The notes under the pieces were generated by a model. It had not been told where the DNA came from. It did no database searches and worked only from the letters and a program-made list of their open reading frames with translations. Below, in pieces: positions 36,128-40,226 of a DNA stretch of 40,226 nucleotides. Made by a program: the position numbers and the translations under genes. This stretch comes from Sphingomonadales bacterium 63-6 (lineage in GTDB: Bacteria; Pseudomonadota; Alphaproteobacteria; Sphingomonadales; Sphingomonadaceae). Numbering within the stretch: position 1 is the first letter of the stretch; each line of letters begins with the position of its first letter. The stretch lies in the NCBI GenBank assembly GCA_001898545.1, contig MKUB01000182.1, forward strand, positions 1 to 40,226. The letters are read 5' to 3'.

Positions 36128-37321
36128 ATGCAACAGCCATCGCTTATCCGTGCCGCCGTCCGGCCTTTTCGCGCCCTGTTCGTTAGTGATGCCTTTGAAG
36201 GGATATTGCTGATCGCCATTGCTGTTCTGGCGATTCTCGTGGCCAATTCCTCGCTTGCCCCTGTCTATGAAGGGTTCTTCCACAATACCCTTGCCTGGAC
36301 ACCGATCCCCAAGCTCGACACGGTTCACCTGTGGATCAACGACGCCTTGATGGCGGTGTTCTTCTTCGTGGTCGGACTAGAGGTGAAACGCGAGGTCGTT
36401 GCCGGAAACCTAGCCGATGCCCGCCAGCGCCGCCTGCCCATCATGGCAGCTTTTGCGGGCATGGTAATGCCAGCGGCAGTCTATATGGCAATCGCCGGCA
36501 GCGATCCCCGGCTGGGAAATGGCTGGGCCATCCCTGCCGCGACTGACATCGCCTTTGCCATGGGAGTGATCGGCCTGCTCGGCAGCCGAGTGCCAGCCTC
36601 GCTGCGCCTGTTTCTGCTGACCGTCGCCATCGTGGACGATATTGGGGCGGTGCTAGTCATCGCCATATTCTATACCGCCAATCTCAAATTCGTCTGGTTG
36701 ATTGCCTCATTGCTCGTTTTCGGCGGCATGATCGCGCTCAACCGGATGCGGGTCAGCATGATGGCGCCCTATATTCTCGCCGCGCTGGTCCTCTGGTTTT
36801 GTGTGCTTAATTCCGGCATCCACGCCACCATCGCAGGTGTGGTGGCGGCCCTGGCCATTCCCATGCGCGAACGTGGCGGATCGACCATGCTGGAATCCAT
36901 GGAACATGGGCTGGTGCGGTGGAACGCCTATCTGGTGGTGCCTCTGTTCGGCTTTGCCAATGCCGGCGTCGCGCTGGCGGGGATGGGAATGGAAGAAGCC
37001 TTTGCTCCCCTGCCGCTGGCCGTTGGAGCTGGGCTGGTTCTGGGCAAGCAACTGGGCATTTTCTCCTGCATCCTCGCTGCCGACAAGCTGGGCATAGCCA
37101 AACGGCCGGAAAATGCAGGCTGGGCCCAGATATGGGGCACCTCGGTTCTGTGCGGGATCGGCTTTACGATGAGCCTGTTCATCGCTGAGCTGGCCTTCCC
37201 CGCCAACCGCCTGCTGATCGAAGAGGCCAAAATTGGCATTCTGGCCGGATCGCTGATCTCGGCCCTGCTGGGCTACGCGGTGCTGCGGCTTTCCTCGAAG
37301 GAAGCGCCCGCAGCCGCGTAA
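36128..37321 (+). CDS. nhaA: Na+/H+ antiporter NhaA
   Basis: NhaA exports Na+ or Li+ in exchange for two protons and protects the inner membrane against salt and alkaline stress. The 397-residue protein has about twelve spans. Its key acidic residues are Asp140 in PAATDIAFAMG (E. coli Asp133) and Asp170-Asp171 in VAIVDDIGA (E. coli Asp163-Asp164), so ion binding is preserved. GGFTMSLFIAELAF-like residues near the end are normal for the family. The start at 36128 follows TGGGG; a frame reaching back to 36089 adds residues without homology. It converges with gloA, with only 15 bases between stops. Confidence 0.96.
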   Translation: MQQPSLIRAAVRPFRALFVSDAFEGILLIAIAVLAILVANSSLAPVYEGFFHNTLAWTPIPKLDTVHLWINDALMAVFFFVVGLEVKREVVAGNLADARQRRLPIMAAFAGMVMPAAVYMAIAGSDPRLGNGWAIPAATDIAFAMGVIGLLGSRVPASLRLFLLTVAIVDDIGAVLVIAIFYTANLKFVWLIASLLVFGGMIALNRMRVSMMAPYILAALVLWFCVLNSGIHATIAGVVAALAIPMRERGGSTMLESMEHGLVRWNAYLVVPLFGFANAGVALAGMGMEEAFAPLPLAVGAGLVLGKQLGIFSCILAADKLGIAKRPENAGWAQIWGTSVLCGIGFTMSLFIAELAFPANRLLIEEAKIGILAGSLISALLGYAVLRLSSKEAPAAA

Positions 37322-37336
37322 CCCGGCTGGCAGAGC

Positions 37337-37765
37337 TTACCAGCTGCCGGTGTTTTCCATGCTGGCCCAGGGTTCCTGCGGTTCCAGATGGCCGTCCTGC
37401 AGCAGTTCGACCGAAATGCCGTCCGGCGTCTTGATGAAGGCCATATGTCCATCCCGCGGGGGACGGTTGATGGTAATTCCGGCATCCATCAGGCGCTGGC
37501 AGGTCTCGTAAATATTGTCGACCTGATAGGCCAGATGGCCGAAATTGCGGCCTCCGGCGTATTTCTCGCCCTCTTCGCCTTCGGCCGGCCAATTATAGGT
37601 CAGTTCCACCTCGGCATCCTGACCGGGCGCGGCCAGGAAGATCAGGGTGAAGCGGCCCTTGTCATTTTCCATGCGGCGCGTTTCTTCCAGCCCGAGCAGC
37701 TTAAAGAAGGCCACAGTGGCGTCCGGATCGGTGACCCGGATCATGCTGTGGAGATATTTGACCAC
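37337..37765 (-). CDS. gloA: Lactoylglutathione lyase (glyoxalase I)
   Basis: Glyoxalase I converts the hemithioacetal of methylglyoxal and glutathione to S-lactoylglutathione, the first step of methylglyoxal detoxification. The 142-residue VOC-fold protein has all four metal ligands: His6 in YLHSMIRV, Glu54 in VELTYNW, His77 in FGHLAYQV and Glu120 in ISVELLQDG. The spacing resembles the short, Ni-type bacterial enzymes. The start is a GTG with GGAG six bases upstream; starting at the next ATG would lose His6. It is divergent from the SIMPL-domain gene. Confidence 0.94.
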   Translation of the reverse strand: MVKYLHSMIRVTDPDATVAFFKLLGLEETRRMENDKGRFTLIFLAAPGQDAEVELTYNWPAEGEEGEKYAGGRNFGHLAYQVDNIYETCQRLMDAGITINRPPRDGHMAFIKTPDGISVELLQDGHLEPQEPWASMENTGSW

Positions 37766-37858
37766 GCTTTACTCCATTCATCGCTATTCAAACACGGTTC
37801 ATCGGCGAAATGGCATCCGTTCATCGTCCGCTCCCCGGACTCAGTGAGGATGCCTGTC

Positions 37859-38617
37859 ATGAGTGAAGACCCTAGCGAAGATACCCCTGCCCCCGCCACA
37901 GCTTTCTGGCACAGGCACGATACCAGGCTCTTGTTGGGCAGCGCCACAATCCTTGCCGTGGGCCTGATCGTAGGGGGTTACCTGCTAGGTGACGGGCTTA
38001 CACGCGCCAAGGCGGCGGACCGGTCCGTAACCGTGCGCGGCCTTGCCGAGCGCGACGTAACGGCGGACCTGGCGACCTGGACGATCTCCTATTCCTCGAC
38101 CGCGCAGAACCTGGCCGAGGCACAGGCGGACGTTGACCGGGACACTACCCAGATCAAGGACTTCTTCAAGGAACTGGGTTTCCCGCAGGACGCTCTTGAG
38201 CCAACAGCGGTGAACGTATCCAGCTTTAATAATAACGGAATTCCGCAATTTACCGTCCGCCAGCGGATGAGCCTGCGCAGCCATGACATCAAGCGGGCGC
38301 AGGATGCGGTACGCCGCCAGTTCGACCTGGTGCGGCGCGGCGTGGTGCTGGAGGAAGGGTCGGGCATGGCCTATACCTTCACCAAGCTTAACGCGATCAA
38401 GCCGGAAATGGTGGCCGAGGCGACCAAGGATGCCCGCGCTTCGGCAGAGCAATTCGCCAAGGATAGCGGGACCAGCGTAGGCGGCATCAAGAGCGCGACC
38501 CAAGGCTATTTCTCGATCGAGGCGCGCGACGGTGACCAGGGCGGTGGATGGGGCGTTTCCGACAGCCCGTTCAAGAAAGTCCGCGTAGTGACGACGGTCG
38601 ATTTCTACCTTCGCTAA
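37859..38617 (+). CDS. SIMPL-domain (DUF541) inner-membrane-anchored protein
   Basis: The 252-residue protein has a short polar N-terminus, one membrane span (about 24-46), and a SIMPL/DUF541 domain (about 50-250). The domain has SVTVRGLAERDVTADLATW, a long central helix with QADVDRD, and a C-terminal VRVVTTVDFYLR strand. Such proteins form large periplasmic ring assemblies or are linked to oxidative stress and signalling; the exact role is not known. The ATG at 37859 was chosen because GTGAGGA lies eight bases before it; an ATG three codons earlier overlaps that site. It faces the TorF-like porin gene, with a terminator between. Confidence 0.9.
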   Translation: MSEDPSEDTPAPATAFWHRHDTRLLLGSATILAVGLIVGGYLLGDGLTRAKAADRSVTVRGLAERDVTADLATWTISYSSTAQNLAEAQADVDRDTTQIKDFFKELGFPQDALEPTAVNVSSFNNNGIPQFTVRQRMSLRSHDIKRAQDAVRRQFDLVRRGVVLEEGSGMAYTFTKLNAIKPEMVAEATKDARASAEQFAKDSGTSVGGIKSATQGYFSIEARDGDQGGGWGVSDSPFKKVRVVTTVDFYLR

Positions 38618-38692
38618 GCTTTGCTCAAAGGCACCGAGCGGGCATAAAAGCTTATAGGCTACATCGAGGCCTGCCCCAGCCGCACATATAGA

Positions 38693-38726
38693 AAAAGGCC
38701 CGCGCCGTTGCCGGTGCGGGCCTTTT
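38693..38726. terminator. Bidirectional rho-independent terminator
   Basis: AAAAGGCCCGC (38693-38703) pairs perfectly with GCGGGCCTTTT (38716-38726), and the stem extends inward by one G·T and three G/C pairs to a TTGC loop. A and T runs on both sides serve the convergent SIMPL and TorF-like genes. Confidence 0.9.
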
Positions 38727-38767
38727 CTGTTCGGTTCGAAACCGAGCGGCCCGAAGGCCGCAGCAGC

Positions 38768-39526
38768 TTAGAAGCTGACGCTCAGCGTGCCGACGAAGGT
38801 GTCGTCGGTGAAGCCCGAAACGTCCTTGTTGATGCCGTCGGCTTCAACGCCCGAATAGGTGACGCCCAGCGAGACATTGCCCAGCACGGTCAGCGAAGCG
38901 CCGATCGAGTAGTCCCACGCCTTGCTGTTGGTGGTGTAGGTCATGGCGCCATCGGTGTAGCCGACGTGGCCGGTCACAGTGACCGGGGTCGACGGAATGC
39001 CGATCGAGGCATCAGCCGAGAGGTAGAGGTTGTCGTCGGGCAGACCGGCGCCGAAGTCCAGCGAGTCCTGGCTCGGAGCATAGGCAACGCCCAGGGTCAG
39101 GGCCAGCGGGCCAACAGTCGGCTTCAGCTTGGCGTAAAGCTCGAAGATGTCAGCCGGATCAACGGTGTTCGAAGGATAGGTGTAGTAAAGCGCACCGACA
39201 TCGACACCAAGGCCGTCGGTCACGTCACCGGCCCAACCGCCGAATACGTCGAGTTCCATTTCGCCGTAAGCAGGGCTGTCAGCGAGCGAGGAAGCCCAGG
39301 CGCCGACATAGAAGCCCGGAGCGGTGTTCACGGTGATGCCGCCCTGGATGGCCGGATCGCCGCCCGACAGACCAACGCCGCGGAAGCGATAGTCGGTCAC
39401 CAGTGCAACATTGCCGGTCACGGTGACGATGGGGGTTTCTTCGTCCTGCGCCATGGCGGGAGTAGCCGCCAGCGCGGCGCCGGCGAGAACAGAAGCAGCC
39501 AGAAGGCTGCGAACGGACGTAAGCAT
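38768..39526 (-). CDS. TorF-like outer-membrane porin (TIGR02001/Gcw_chp family)
   Basis: The 252-residue protein has a signal peptide (hydrophobic 8-21, probable cut after TPAMA near residue 26) and then beta-strand repeats. These begin with the family hallmark ALVTDYRFRGVGLSGGDPAIQGGI and end in Phe (TLSVSF), as outer-membrane barrels do. Members are thought to form small channels or act in envelope metabolite exchange; the cargo is unknown. The ATG at 39526 follows AAGGGAAC. A longer frame to 39682 adds an implausible N-terminus. It is a single-gene unit, ended by a strong terminator. Confidence 0.9.
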   Translation of the reverse strand: MLTSVRSLLAASVLAGAALAATPAMAQDEETPIVTVTGNVALVTDYRFRGVGLSGGDPAIQGGITVNTAPGFYVGAWASSLADSPAYGEMELDVFGGWAGDVTDGLGVDVGALYYTYPSNTVDPADIFELYAKLKPTVGPLALTLGVAYAPSQDSLDFGAGLPDDNLYLSADASIGIPSTPVTVTGHVGYTDGAMTYTTNSKAWDYSIGASLTVLGNVSLGVTYSGVEADGINKDVSGFTDDTFVGTLSVSF

Positions 39527-39790
39527 GGCAAGTTCCCTTATAACTTGGTTTTCAGCCTCGTCCCACCTGCGTAAACTGCGGTCGCATCGTTGAGCGTGCG
39601 TCCCTGCCGTTTGCGCAATTAACTTGCCCAGCCATGCTGCATCGCACAAGGCATATTGCCGAGTGTCACATATAATTCGCACTACTGTGGATTTTTAGCA
39701 TCACCTTCTCCACATGGGCCGTCGATTCGGCCGCTCAGGCGCAGTGCTGCTTGCGGTCAACGAAGTGGACCTTACATCGTCGCCAGAACC

Positions 39791-40226
39791 ATGATCGAAG
39801 CTTTGCGCAGATTCTTCCCCCTCCCGGCAGGGAACAAGGAGCCTTCGGTTCCCGTGGGAGAGCGCGTCTATGCCGTGGGCGATATCCATGGGCGGCTGGA
39901 CCTGTTCGAGGCATTGATCGACGCCATCGAGCGGGACGATGCCCAGGGCCGCCCGCTGCGCAGCACTGTAATCCTGTTGGGCGACCTGATCGATCGCGGG
40001 CCCAACAGCGCCGGAGTGATCGCTCGGGCGCGCGAATGGGGCAAGGCGCGCAAGCTGCACATATTGGCCGGTAATCACGAGGAAATGTTCCTCGAAAGCC
40101 TCAAGCGCCCCGATGTGCTGCGCCACTTCCTGCGCTTTGGCGGACGCGAAACCCTGCTGAGCTATGGCATCCAGCCGCGCGCGCGCACCAAAACCGAACT
40201 GGCCGGATTGCAGGATCTGATGGCGA
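39791..40226 (+). CDS. PP2A-like metallophosphoesterase, N-terminal part (cut by window edge)
   Basis: The frame opens at ATG 39791 and runs to the end of the window (145 codons) without a stop. It shows the metal-binding motifs of the serine/threonine protein phosphatase type: GDIHG (30-34), GDLIDRG (64-70) and GNHE (94-97). In bacteria such proteins act as protein phosphatases or as nucleotide (Ap4A) hydrolases, which cannot be separated on this part. There is no signal peptide. The Shine-Dalgarno is weak. Upstream, 264 bases separate it from the divergent porin gene. Confidence 0.9.
   Translation, partial: MIEALRRFFPLPAGNKEPSVPVGERVYAVGDIHGRLDLFEALIDAIERDDAQGRPLRSTVILLGDLIDRGPNSAGVIARAREWGKARKLHILAGNHEEMFLESLKRPDVLRHFLRFGGRETLLSYGIQPRARTKTELAGLQDLMA

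Noticed and set aside
37323-37350. CCGGC-rich hairpin between nhaA and gloA as a terminator
   Set aside because: The pairing needs a bulge and overlaps the gloA stop, and there is no U run in the nhaA direction strong enough to call it.

Overview
This window looks like a chromosomal segment of an alphaproteobacterium, most likely a member of the Sphingomonadales (Sphingomonadaceae or Erythrobacteraceae). The signs are high GC content, an ATP12-type F1-ATPase chaperone gene, a gatCA–gatB locus, the TIGR02186/TauE pair, a TorF-like porin, and families such as DUF4153 and the short NfrB-like glycosyltransferase that are common in that order. I see no phage, plasmid, transposase, CRISPR, rRNA or tRNA gene. 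Most of it is housekeeping, with a few accessory cassettes.

Layout from the left: 1-1629 is the 5' part of clpB (minus strand) with a convincing heat-shock promoter whose spacer is an inverted repeat. Then come a two-domain M16 metalloprotease and a 101-residue protein (plus), a 14-bp bidirectional terminator, and a two-gene secreted-protein cassette of unknown function (minus). From 14379 down to 7009 a minus-strand run carries rpsU, a membrane-anchored FKBP, a DUF4153 membrane protein, gatC, gatA, an FkbM-type methyltransferase inserted inside the gat cluster, gatB and trmL. From 14592 to 17776 a plus-strand operon, crcB–rluC-like–HAD phosphatase–68-residue membrane protein–ATP12, is joined throughout by 4-base stop/start overlaps. 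A sulfatase gene follows, and its ribosome-binding site is buried in a long hairpin.

The middle holds a diguanylate cyclase (minus) and a four-gene Mla-type lipid transport operon (minus: STAS-MlaE, MlaF, MlaD, auxiliary lipoprotein), divergent from valS. A palindromic REP-like repeat separates valS from queE, which overlaps a MATE transporter gene. Convergent to these is a HerA/DUF87 ATPase. Next are a TIGR02186 protein with a TauE/SafE permease, and a reduced NfrA/NfrB-like pair (all minus). The right end has nhaA, gloA, a SIMPL-domain protein, a convergent terminator, a TorF-like porin, and the start of a PP2A-like phosphatase cut off by the window edge.

The envelope is the recurring theme: Mla lipid transport, the porin, the SIMPL protein, the secreted pair, the Nfr-like glycan pair and the sulfatase all act at or beyond the inner membrane. 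I do not see one clearly new multi-gene system. The strongest candidates for something undescribed are the structured leader of the sulfatase gene (17845-17912), the reduced Nfr pair (33472-36005), the inverted repeat inside the clpB promoter, and the secreted two-gene cassette (5320-6827).
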